From Candidatus Mediterraneibacter stercorigallinarum (GTDB lineage: Bacteria; Bacillota; Clostridia; Lachnospirales; Lachnospiraceae), in contig DXCD01000027.1 in assembly GCA_019116185.1 (NCBI GenBank), forward strand, positions 1-5,492: a DNA stretch of 5,492 nt, written 5' to 3'. The position numbers were made by a program, and so were the translations under genes. The notes below the pieces were generated by a model that saw only the letters and a program-made list of their open reading frames with translations, was not told where the DNA came from and did not search any database. Below are positions 1-5,492 of this stretch, piece after piece (the stretch's first letter is position 1; each line of letters begins with the position of its first letter).

Positions 1-147
1 AGCTTTGTATCCCCGGAAGTTCCAGGAAGTTATGCAGAGCAGAGTTCTGGTTGGATTGAAGTCTTTGTTGGCCGACAGCGTTCCCCTTTGGACCTGCTTT
101 TCGAATTCTGCATTTGCCCGCGGGGGACTGCCGACTGGATGAACGCA
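1..147. other. Left-edge stretch without a convincing gene
   Basis: I cannot support an intact gene here. The plus-strand frame starting at base 2 is open to a TGA at 139-141 and then again to a TGA at 272-274, so one stop interrupts an otherwise open 90-codon reading. Two short blocks resemble, in inverted orientation and correct order, the 3' part of the DUF815 gene at 419-1729: CCCCGGA..AG..TTCCAGGA near 11-27, and GGGGGACTG at 122-130. The roughly 90 bases between these blocks show no better than chance similarity. The stretch could be the tail of a degraded gene entering from the left, possibly an inverted partial copy of the neighbour, or plain intergenic DNA. I lean only weakly to decayed coding sequence. 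Confidence 0.25.
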
Positions 148-411
148 GAAAACCGCAGCCCTATTTCAAGAGCCTTTCGTGGCGGGCGGGGATGTGGCGA
201 TGGTGACTCGGAACGATTTGTTGGAAAGACTTAAAGGAATGGGATACAGCGCTAATTTCAAAGCGGATGCCTGAGCGCAAGCGAATCGTCCGCTTTGAAA
301 TTGTCTTTAGCTGTATCCCATTCCTTTTATGTCTTTCCCAAATCGTGGAGCCGGAACCTGAGCCACATCCCCGCCCGTCACGAATACGCCTTAAAACAAC
401 CTACGGTTTTC
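148..411. repeat. Long imperfect inverted repeat (giant hairpin), 21-base loop
   Basis: Two arms of about 120 bases face each other around a loop at 268-288. Paired blocks from the centre outward are 254-267 with 289-302 (14/14), 233-250 with 310-327 (18/18), 223-230 with 331-338 (8/8), 214-220 with 339-345 (7/7), 176-198 with 362-384 (22 of 23, plus one G-T), and 148-155 with 404-411 (8/8). Small bulges and one internal loop of about 15 x 16 bases (199-213 against 346-361) separate them. The right arm ends 8 bases beyond the stop codon of the DUF815 ATPase, so its transcript would carry this fold directly after the stop. No U-tract follows on either strand, so it is not a classical intrinsic terminator. 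It could be a miniature inverted-repeat element, the scar of an inverted duplication, or a structured RNA processed by RNase III. The structure is certain; its role is unknown. Confidence 0.9.
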
Positions 412-418
412 GGACGTT

Positions 419-1729
419 TTATCTACCGACCTTCTCCCCGACAAATCCAGATAAATAGTCCACAAACTGCTGTGCAGTCCTTCCGGACAGTCCCCCATGC
501 GACAGTTCCCATTTATTTGCCTCCAGGAGCAATTCTTCTTCAGGCATGTTGATGCCGCCCTTCTTTGCGAGCACGCGCACGATCTCCTGGAATTCTTTCT
601 TATCCGGGGAACCGAAGTAGATGGTCACTCCGAACCTTGCCACAAGAGAGAGCTTCTCCTGCACAGTGTCATTTGTGTGGAGTTCTTCATCTCTGTCAGC
701 CTTATCCCGGAAGGTCTCGCGGATCAGGTGGCGGCGGTTGGATGTGGCATAGATCAGTACATTATCGGGCTTGCGTTCCAGCCCGCCCTCGATGACTGCC
801 TTGAGATACTTGTACTCGATCTCAAATTCTTCAAAAGAAAGGTCATCCATATAGATGATAAACTTATAGTTGCGGTTCTTGATCTGGGCGATCACGTCAT
901 TCAGGTCCTTGAACTGGTGTTTATAGACCTCGATCATCCGAAGTCCCTGGTCATAATATTGATTCAGGATCGCCTTGATGGATGATGACTTCCCGGTTCC
1001 GGCGTCTCCGAAGAGAAGACAGTTGTTCGCCCTGCGCCCCTGCACGAATGCCTCTGTATTGTCGATCAGCTTTTTCTTTGCGATCTCATAGCCGACAAGG
1101 TCATCCAGATGGACATGAGCGATATTGGTGATGGGCACGATCTCCATATTCCCGCCCTCGGGATGCTCGATGCGGAATGCCTTGTGAAGCCCCAGCCTGC
1201 CCACACCAAACTCTTTGTAGAACTGAGTCATTTTCTTCCGGAAATCCTCTGCGTCCACTGCGCTGCCAAGGGCTGCCGCCAGATGGCAGATGCGGTCTCT
1301 GACGCGGCGGTTAAACACCTTCCCCGTCCTGCTTCCATTCTTATAATCCATAAGGATCTGGATACAGTCCGCGCCAAGGTCTTTTTCCAGAGCAGTGAAA
1401 TCATAGTCAAACAGTTCTTTAAAGATCGAGAAATCATGGAGGGCAATCTCGTTAATGCTGCCTTCTGTCCTTCCGACGATCTCGCAGGAGGTGCTGTATG
1501 CATTCTCGTCATTCACAAGCAGGAACGTCAGATATGTATGCCAGAGGTTTCCCTCAAACCCATGGCTCACCGAGAGTTCCAACAGCCGATTGACACATTC
1601 AAAGAGAAGGCTTCTTAAATCCTCTCTGTTGTAATCACTGTTTCCATGGTTTTCCATAAGGAAAGTCATGTCCTTTAAAAGCTCCCCATAGTCCATATTT
1701 TTATACAGCATCAGCTCATTTGTACGCAT
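419..1729 (-). CDS. DUF815-family AAA-type ATP-binding protein
   Basis: A 436-residue cytoplasmic P-loop ATPase. Residues 1 to about 200 form a mostly helical N-terminal region without a recognised motif. The ATPase module follows: Walker A GDAGTGKS (241-248), Walker B IIYMDDLSFE (291-300), a sensor-1-like ATSNRR (328-333), a likely arginine finger in SLVARFG (R365), and a sensor-2-like GGLSGRTAQQF near 412-422. This order and the spelling of the motifs match the DUF815 (PF05673) family, whose substrate and cellular role are not established. The ATG at 1729 has GGAAAGG (1740-1746) 10 bases upstream; an out-of-frame ATG lies between them. The gene starts 96 bases after the pheA stop on the same strand with no intrinsic terminator seen between, so co-transcription with pheA is likely. 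The TAA stop lies 8 bases from the giant inverted repeat. All key ATPase motifs are present, so the protein is probably active. Confidence 0.9.
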   Translation of the reverse strand: MRTNELMLYKNMDYGELLKDMTFLMENHGNSDYNREDLRSLLFECVNRLLELSVSHGFEGNLWHTYLTFLLVNDENAYSTSCEIVGRTEGSINEIALHDFSIFKELFDYDFTALEKDLGADCIQILMDYKNGSRTGKVFNRRVRDRICHLAAALGSAVDAEDFRKKMTQFYKEFGVGRLGLHKAFRIEHPEGGNMEIVPITNIAHVHLDDLVGYEIAKKKLIDNTEAFVQGRRANNCLLFGDAGTGKSSSIKAILNQYYDQGLRMIEVYKHQFKDLNDVIAQIKNRNYKFIIYMDDLSFEEFEIEYKYLKAVIEGGLERKPDNVLIYATSNRRHLIRETFRDKADRDEELHTNDTVQEKLSLVARFGVTIYFGSPDKKEFQEIVRVLAKKGGINMPEEELLLEANKWELSHGGLSGRTAQQFVDYLSGFVGEKVGR

Positions 1730-1790
1730 CTTCTTTCATCCTTTCCACATTTCCGGTTTTTATCTGCGTTTTCTTCTCTCTCACTCGCCC

Positions 1791-1810
1791 GGACAGCCTT
1801 TTCACTGTCC
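1791..1810 (-). other. Small hairpin between pheA and the DUF815 gene
   Basis: GGACAG at 1791-1796 pairs perfectly with CTGTCC at 1805-1810 around an 8-base loop. On the minus-strand transcript it can be extended by two G-C pairs across a single bulged A. It lies 16 bases after the pheA stop. No U-run follows, so it should not terminate transcription efficiently. It may stabilise the upstream message or mark a processing site, or it may be chance. No convincing promoter for the DUF815 gene was seen in this 96-base gap. Confidence 0.3.
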
Positions 1811-1825
1811 TGGTCTGCTCGTTTC

Positions 1826-2956
1826 TTAATAGTTCCCCAGTATCTTCAGATTCTGTGCCTCTTCTCTCAGTCCGCGGATTGCATTCTTCACCGCGGCGTC
1901 CTCCAGATTGCCTTCAAAATCTACAAAAAAGCAGTATTCCCAAGGTCTTCCCTTTATAGGACGGGATTCGATCTTGGACATATTCAGATCATTATAGATA
2001 AAATGAGAAAGAATTCTATACAGAGAGCCGCTCTGGTGGGGAAGCTCAAACCGTATGCTGATCTTTGAGGCATTTTTCAGGAAGACCTTCTGGTTCGTAA
2101 CCACAATAAAACGTGTGGAATTATCCGCGACATCATTGATCTCGTCTACCAGCACTTCCAGGCCGTGCACCTTCGCCGCATAGGCGCTGCACACCGCTGC
2201 CTGGGAAATATCCTGCTCTTTGAGCACCTTCCTGGCCGCAATCGCCGTGTTTACCACGCTGATCCTCTGCCAGTCCGAATGCTCATCCAGGAACCTGGAT
2301 GTCTGCATCAGCGCTTCTGTCTTGGAATAGACACGCTGAATGTCGGACAGTTTCGCCCCCGGAAGCCCGGAAAGTGTATGCACAATGGGCAGAATAGTTT
2401 CTGCCACGATATAATTTTCAAATTCATCCAGCAGGTCATACATCTCAATAACCGGACCTGCCGTGGAATTCTCGATCGGCAGAACCGCGTAATCCGCGGC
2501 TCCTTCTTCGATCGCCTCCATCGCGTCGCGGAACGTCCGCACATGGAAACTGTTCACATCCTCCCCAAAGAACTGCTGCATCGCTGCCTGGCTGTATGCC
2601 CCTTCTGTCCCCTGAAATACGACCCTGGCATTCTTCTTATCCAGGTCATCGATCCGGATAAACGGAAGGCGCCCCAGGGCTCCTGCTTCCACGAGCTGCT
2701 GGTACTGAAGTTTCCTGCTCATGGACATAAGCTGCTGGTAAAGTTCCTGGATCCCCTTCTTATTGAAGTCCCCGTTCACCCTTGACGCCACTTCTGTCAG
2801 CTTTTCTCTTTCCCGCTGACGGTCAAATACTTTCCTTCCTGCGCTTACTTTATATTCTCCCACAGCCTCGCAGACTTTCATCCTTTTTTCATAAAGATCT
2901 GTGATCTGGCCGTCGATCTCGTCCAGTTTCTCTCTAAGTTTTTCCAATGTTTCCAT
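1826..2956 (-). CDS. pheA: Bifunctional chorismate mutase / prephenate dehydratase (P-protein)
   Basis: A 376-residue cytoplasmic enzyme converting chorismate to prephenate and then to phenylpyruvate, the precursor of phenylalanine. Residues 1-88 are an AroQ-type chorismate mutase; R8, R25, K36, D45, R48, E49 and Q84 align with the active-site residues R11, R28, K39, D48, R51, E52 and Q88 of the E. coli P-protein. Residues about 110-290 are the prephenate dehydratase domain, with FQGTEGAYS (114-122), PIENSTAG (160-167) and the catalytic NSTRF motif (279-283, T281). Residues about 297-376 are an ACT domain with GSLYRIL (310-316) and the phenylalanine-binding motif IESRP (329-333), so feedback inhibition is expected. 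I chose the ATG at 2956: AGGGAAGG lies 6 bases upstream and the chorismate mutase helix begins at once. A longer reading from a GTG at 2986 adds 10 residues but has no ribosome binding site. Length and domain order are normal for the family. It has its own promoter. Confidence 0.96.
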   Translation of the reverse strand: METLEKLREKLDEIDGQITDLYEKRMKVCEAVGEYKVSAGRKVFDRQREREKLTEVASRVNGDFNKKGIQELYQQLMSMSRKLQYQQLVEAGALGRLPFIRIDDLDKKNARVVFQGTEGAYSQAAMQQFFGEDVNSFHVRTFRDAMEAIEEGAADYAVLPIENSTAGPVIEMYDLLDEFENYIVAETILPIVHTLSGLPGAKLSDIQRVYSKTEALMQTSRFLDEHSDWQRISVVNTAIAARKVLKEQDISQAAVCSAYAAKVHGLEVLVDEINDVADNSTRFIVVTNQKVFLKNASKISIRFELPHQSGSLYRILSHFIYNDLNMSKIESRPIKGRPWEYCFFVDFEGNLEDAAVKNAIRGLREEAQNLKILGNY

Positions 2957-2962
2957 TTTCTT

Positions 2963-2970
2963 CCTTCCCT
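2963..2970 (-). promoter_or_regulatory. Ribosome binding site deciding the pheA start
   Basis: On the minus strand this reads AGGGAAGG, 6 bases before the ATG at 2956. The two alternative starts further upstream, a GTG at 2986 and an ATG at 2974, lack a well-spaced purine-rich site. This favours the 376-residue product over the 386-residue one. Confidence 0.75.
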
Positions 2971-2984
2971 TCATTCCATGCTGC

Positions 2985-2996
2985 ACTTAATTAAGT
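2985..2996. promoter_or_regulatory. 12-bp perfect palindrome at the predicted pheA transcription start
   Basis: ACTTAATTAAGT is a perfect palindrome touching the predicted -10 box (2997-3002) on its downstream side, so it would cover the expected start point at about 2990. The position suits an operator for a dimeric repressor. The sequence is AT-rich and short, so chance is possible. I do not recognise it as the site of a named regulator. Confidence 0.35.
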
Positions 2997-3025
2997 ATGA
3001 TACCATATTTCTCTGACTGAGTAAA
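2997..3025 (-). promoter_or_regulatory. Vegetative-type promoter of pheA with extended -10
   Basis: On the minus strand TTTACT (3020-3025) is followed after exactly 17 bases by TATCAT (2997-3002), and the -10 is preceded by TGG, giving an extended -10 (TGnTATCAT). A start near 2990 leaves a leader of about 34 bases to the ATG at 2956. That is too short for a T-box or a leader-peptide attenuator, so any control should act at the promoter or through the ACT domain. Confidence 0.65.
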
Positions 3026-3106
3026 ATATGAATTTGTTCTTTCTTTCAATGTATATAGACAGATAAAATGTAATCCTTTTTCACTGCATGACTGAAATTC
3101 CGCATA

Positions 3107-3147
3107 AAAAACGAGCGTCCCGGGAATTACCGGATCCGCTCGTTTTT
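3107..3147 (-). terminator. Strong intrinsic terminator after the surface protein gene
   Basis: AAAAACGAGCG (3107-3117) pairs perfectly over 11 bp with CGCTCGTTTTT (3137-3147). CCGG at 3120-3123 and 3130-3133 can pair inside it. On the minus strand the stem ends in six T (3106-3111, read in reverse), and it begins 24 bases after the stop of the gene at 3171-5390. It separates that gene from pheA. The plus strand is also T-rich after the stem, so it may work in both directions. Confidence 0.88.
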
Positions 3148-3170
3148 CATTTTATTTTTATCTGTTTCTG

Positions 3171-5390
3171 TTACCGGATTTTTCTTTTTCTTCCAGCTGC
3201 TGCAGCAATGACAGCCGCGCATGATACAAGAAGCGCCGCGTAAAGCATCACAGAATCCATGCTGTCCCCTGTCTTCGGAGATCTGGAAACGTCTGCCGTT
3301 GTCTGTCCGTTTCCGGAAGTGCCGGCCTTGGTATTTCCGGGAGCCGGGGTCTGGGTATTTCCAGCAGCTTTGTCCTGCTTATTTCCGGCATCCTCGCTCT
3401 GCTTATTCTCCCCAGCATCTGTCTGCTTATTTCCGGCATCCTCGCTCTGCTTATTCTCCTCAGCATCCGTCTGCCTGTTTCCATCATCCTTGTTCTGCTT
3501 GTTCTCCTCAGCATCCGTCTGCCTGTTTCCATCATCCTTATTCTGCTTGTTCTCCTCAGCATCGTCCTGCTTATTTTCAGCATCAGAAGGCTGCGGATCA
3601 TCCGGGACATCCGTCTGCGTCTCTTCCTGGCCGGCAGGAGACTCCGGCGCCGGATCTTCCGGCTCCTCTGTCTTGCTCTGTCCCTCATCCGGAGTTTCCA
3701 TCACCGCACGGTCCGTAATAGTTCCGGAAGCAGTGACTGTCTCCGCTGTGAGCCGATAGCTGCCTGCGTCAGCCCCTTCAAGCGTGATCCCTGATGCAGT
3801 AATCCGATCTGCACTGCCCGGATCAGGACTGTTATAGGCATAGGACTTTGCCGCTGCGCTTACGCTGTCTCCGCTGATAACTCCGGATAGTTCGATGCTG
3901 ATCCCCTCCGGCCCGTTGATTGTGCCATCATACTCTTTTGTAGTTGTTCCGCTGATGACAGGCGTTACTTCTGCCTGTTCAACTGTTATTGTGACCCGGT
4001 TGCTGACAGCAGCCTGGCCTCCTGCATTTATTTCACAATAATATGTATAAGTTCCTGCTGCCAGTCCTGTCGGCAGGATAAATGTATAAGGATCGGATGC
4101 AGCATCAACAGGTGCAGCATTTCCCTGGTCATCCACCTGATACCAGCGGCATGCATATCCAGCCCCGTCTGCATTCTGCACTACAGCCGAAATCTGCGGG
4201 GCGCTTGCATAGCCATAGGTTACATTCTGCACCGACGCGCTGGCGGTCACCTCAGGAATGGGCTGTGACGGGGTATAGTCGCCGGATGCCAGTGTCAGTA
4301 TTTCACTGCCGTACAATTCAGCCTGAACCTCATCATACTGATAAGAAATATTTGCATTGCCGGCCTGGAATGTATAACCCGTGTCCATATCACCTGACGT
4401 ACCGGCAAGGAACAGCCCCCCGTTCTGTCCCAGAGTCCCTGTATCACTGTTTGTAATATCCACCAGATAATTATATCCGTCCAGTGTAACGATATTCCAC
4501 ATATGCATGCCCGCACCCGTGCCGCCGTCCATTATGCCCGTAACCGTATAGCATGTAAGACCATTTAAATCACACAGGTACTGGAATGCTTTCGCATAGC
4601 CTTCGCACACAACCTTTGTGCCCGGATCACCGTCAAATACATATATGAGCTGCCACGGATCACCATAATTCGTATTCGGTGACGCGCTGTAATTATAATC
4701 TGTAAGATTACATATTTCATTCTTAAACGCATTCATCTGCTCATATGGAGAAAGGGCTGCATACTGAGACGCAATACTTTTAGCTGTGCGGGCCGCACTT
4801 TCCGCTTCGGACGCCTTAACCGTACTGACTCTCGTGCTGCTGCCTCCCTGATACGCGTCAGATACGAAAAATGTAAATTTTATTTTCGTTATACTTGTCT
4901 GCCGTCCCTTTGAACTGGTCACATAGCTTACCTCTGTGCCCGCTGTTTTATCATACCAATATAATTCATAAGGACTGTCCACAACCAGACAATTTACAAT
5001 CTTATCGTAATCAACCTTAGCAAGGAACTGGGCATCTGCCTGTGAACTGCTCCCAGTCCATGTAACCGGGCTGTCCAGCGTTACTGTAAATATTGTGCTG
5101 CCTCCATTTTCGGCAACATTGGCAATTCTTGTTTTCAACGAATCATAAATCTGTAAATCGCTCCCGCTGAGACGGCTTCTGCCGTAATCAACAGACCTAT
5201 CAATGCCGCTGTAGAGAAGTGACATCTTTAAATCATTTCCCGTCAGCCCGGTTTTTTCCTCCGAAGGCACTTCCGTGCTGTCGGCATAAGCCTTTACGGT
5301 CTTACCGCTGACCGGAAGCAGGGACAATGTCATGAGAACCGCAAGAAGCATACTCAGGAATGACTTTTTAATTCTCTTTTTCCTGTTCAT
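3171..5390 (-). CDS. Cell-wall-anchored transglutaminase-like surface protein
   Basis: A 739-residue exported protein. Residues 1-36 are a signal peptide: lysine/arginine start, hydrophobic core about 11-27, likely cleavage after AYA. After a domain of about 40-200 that I do not recognise comes a transglutaminase-like core with a probable Cys-His-Asp triad: C262 in VCEGYAKAF, H296 in GMHMWNI, D311 in LVDITNSD. Residues about 380-472 look like an Ig-type beta-sandwich and about 474-560 like a YDG-type repeat domain (TKEYDGT ... GADAGSYRLT). A charged stalk (about 565-700) with 16-residue repeats leads to a sortase-like signal SPKTG (704-708), a hydrophobic segment (713-732) and a GRKRKIR tail. 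The protein should be tethered to peptidoglycan and act outside the cell; its substrate is unknown, and proteolysis or cross-linking are both possible for this fold. The ATG at 5390 follows AGGAGGG (5401-5407) by 10 bases. It appears to be monocistronic. Confidence 0.9.
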   Translation of the reverse strand: MNRKKRIKKSFLSMLLAVLMTLSLLPVSGKTVKAYADSTEVPSEEKTGLTGNDLKMSLLYSGIDRSVDYGRSRLSGSDLQIYDSLKTRIANVAENGGSTIFTVTLDSPVTWTGSSSQADAQFLAKVDYDKIVNCLVVDSPYELYWYDKTAGTEVSYVTSSKGRQTSITKIKFTFFVSDAYQGGSSTRVSTVKASEAESAARTAKSIASQYAALSPYEQMNAFKNEICNLTDYNYSASPNTNYGDPWQLIYVFDGDPGTKVVCEGYAKAFQYLCDLNGLTCYTVTGIMDGGTGAGMHMWNIVTLDGYNYLVDITNSDTGTLGQNGGLFLAGTSGDMDTGYTFQAGNANISYQYDEVQAELYGSEILTLASGDYTPSQPIPEVTASASVQNVTYGYASAPQISAVVQNADGAGYACRWYQVDDQGNAAPVDAASDPYTFILPTGLAAGTYTYYCEINAGGQAAVSNRVTITVEQAEVTPVISGTTTKEYDGTINGPEGISIELSGVISGDSVSAAAKSYAYNSPDPGSADRITASGITLEGADAGSYRLTAETVTASGTITDRAVMETPDEGQSKTEEPEDPAPESPAGQEETQTDVPDDPQPSDAENKQDDAEENKQNKDDGNRQTDAEENKQNKDDGNRQTDAEENKQSEDAGNKQTDAGENKQSEDAGNKQDKAAGNTQTPAPGNTKAGTSGNGQTTADVSRSPKTGDSMDSVMLYAALLVSCAAVIAAAAGRKRKIR
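3399..3563 (-). repeat. 48-base tandem repeat encoding the surface protein stalk
   Basis: Three complete 48-base units lie at 3399-3446, 3447-3494 and 3495-3542, followed by about 21 bases of a fourth up to 3563. A half unit (about 3375-3398) precedes them on the low-coordinate side. Units two and three differ at only two bases, so they were duplicated recently; unit one is more diverged. Each unit encodes 16 residues of the type NKQNKDDGNRQTDAEE, which keeps the frame when copies are gained or lost. The result is a hydrophilic spacer of about 65 residues between the folded domains and the wall anchor. Confidence 0.93.
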
Positions 5391-5434
5391 TGTTACTTTT
5401 CCCTCCTAGATATTTTTTGTCTGAATGCAGCTTA

Positions 5435-5462
5435 TTGACACGTACTGGCCTGAAAATATATC
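5435..5462 (+). promoter_or_regulatory. Possible outward-facing promoter at the right edge
   Basis: A perfect TTGACA (5435-5440) is followed after 16 bases by TATATC (5457-5462); TATCTA at 5459-5464 gives an 18-base spacing instead. It points right, out of the window, so it may drive a divergent gene whose coding region is not visible. The remaining leader of the surface gene (5408-5492) is AT-rich, and I found no convincing minus-strand -35/-10 pair within it; that promoter may lie partly beyond the window. Confidence 0.4.
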
Positions 5463-5492
5463 TACAGCATGCATATTTATATTTATAATATT

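Noticed and set aside
200..274. 24-codon plus-strand frame starting at the ATG at 200, with a G-rich stretch upstream
   Set aside because: The G-rich stretch is part of a paired arm block, and the frame is not preserved by indels between the two arms, so a translated small protein is not supported.
391..411. Small hairpin AAAACC/GGTT(G)TT just after the DUF815 stop as a terminator
   Set aside because: The stem is only six pairs, mostly A-T, and its T-run is used in the stem, so there is no separate U-tract. The counterpart on the left arm does not keep it.
148..411. Retron-type or group II intron RNA for the giant hairpin
   Set aside because: No reverse transcriptase is in the window and no intron domain V motif is seen; a long hairpin alone is not enough for either call.
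267..552. Overlapping plus-strand open frames of 63 and 85 codons
   Set aside because: They run through the right arm of the inverted repeat and into the antisense of the DUF815 gene. They have no ribosome binding site and proline-rich, unconserved-looking sequence.
2957..2986. Longer pheA beginning at the GTG at 2986
   Set aside because: There is no ribosome binding site before it; the GTG lies only a few bases from the predicted transcription start, and the extra 10 residues precede the normal start of the chorismate mutase domain.
3399..3563. CRISPR array
   Set aside because: The 48-base units are directly adjacent with no unique spacers, and they are in frame within a surface protein.
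3221..3759. Three long frames of 146-166 codons over the stalk repeats
   Set aside because: They are by-products of the repetitive, low-complexity coding sequence in other frames and lack start signals or recognisable domains.

Overview
The window looks like a Firmicutes (Bacillota) chromosome, most likely a gut Clostridia/Lachnospiraceae member. The reasons are AGGAGG-type ribosome binding sites, a sortase-type surface protein with a YDG-like repeat domain, the fused chorismate mutase/prephenate dehydratase, and moderate GC with AT-rich intergenic gaps. The family-level assignment is inference.

Layout, left to right. Bases 1-418 hold no convincing intact gene. Most of this stretch is a very long imperfect inverted repeat (about 148-411, 21-base central loop) that abuts the 3' end of the next gene. 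Three genes follow, all on the minus strand. In transcription order they are: a large secreted, wall-anchored transglutaminase-like protein (5390-3171), closed by a strong intrinsic terminator (3107-3147); pheA, a chorismate mutase/prephenate dehydratase with a C-terminal ACT domain (best start 2956, end 1826), which has its own extended -10 promoter (2997-3025) with a 12-bp palindrome at the expected transcription start; and a DUF815-family AAA-type ATPase (1729-419), 96 bases behind pheA with no terminator seen between them, so probably co-transcribed with it. The right edge (5391-5492) is the AT-rich leader of the surface gene and carries a good promoter pointing out of the window on the plus strand, which suggests a divergent gene beyond it.

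How they work together. pheA carries out two steps of phenylalanine synthesis (chorismate to prephenate to phenylpyruvate) and should be feedback-controlled by phenylalanine through its ACT domain. The DUF815 ATPase has no known role; its link with pheA here is positional. The surface protein is a separate transcription unit acting at the cell envelope.

The least explained part of the window is the roughly 264-base inverted repeat at 148-411. The three genes belong to recognisable families. I do not see a defence system, CRISPR array, RNA gene or complete mobile element.
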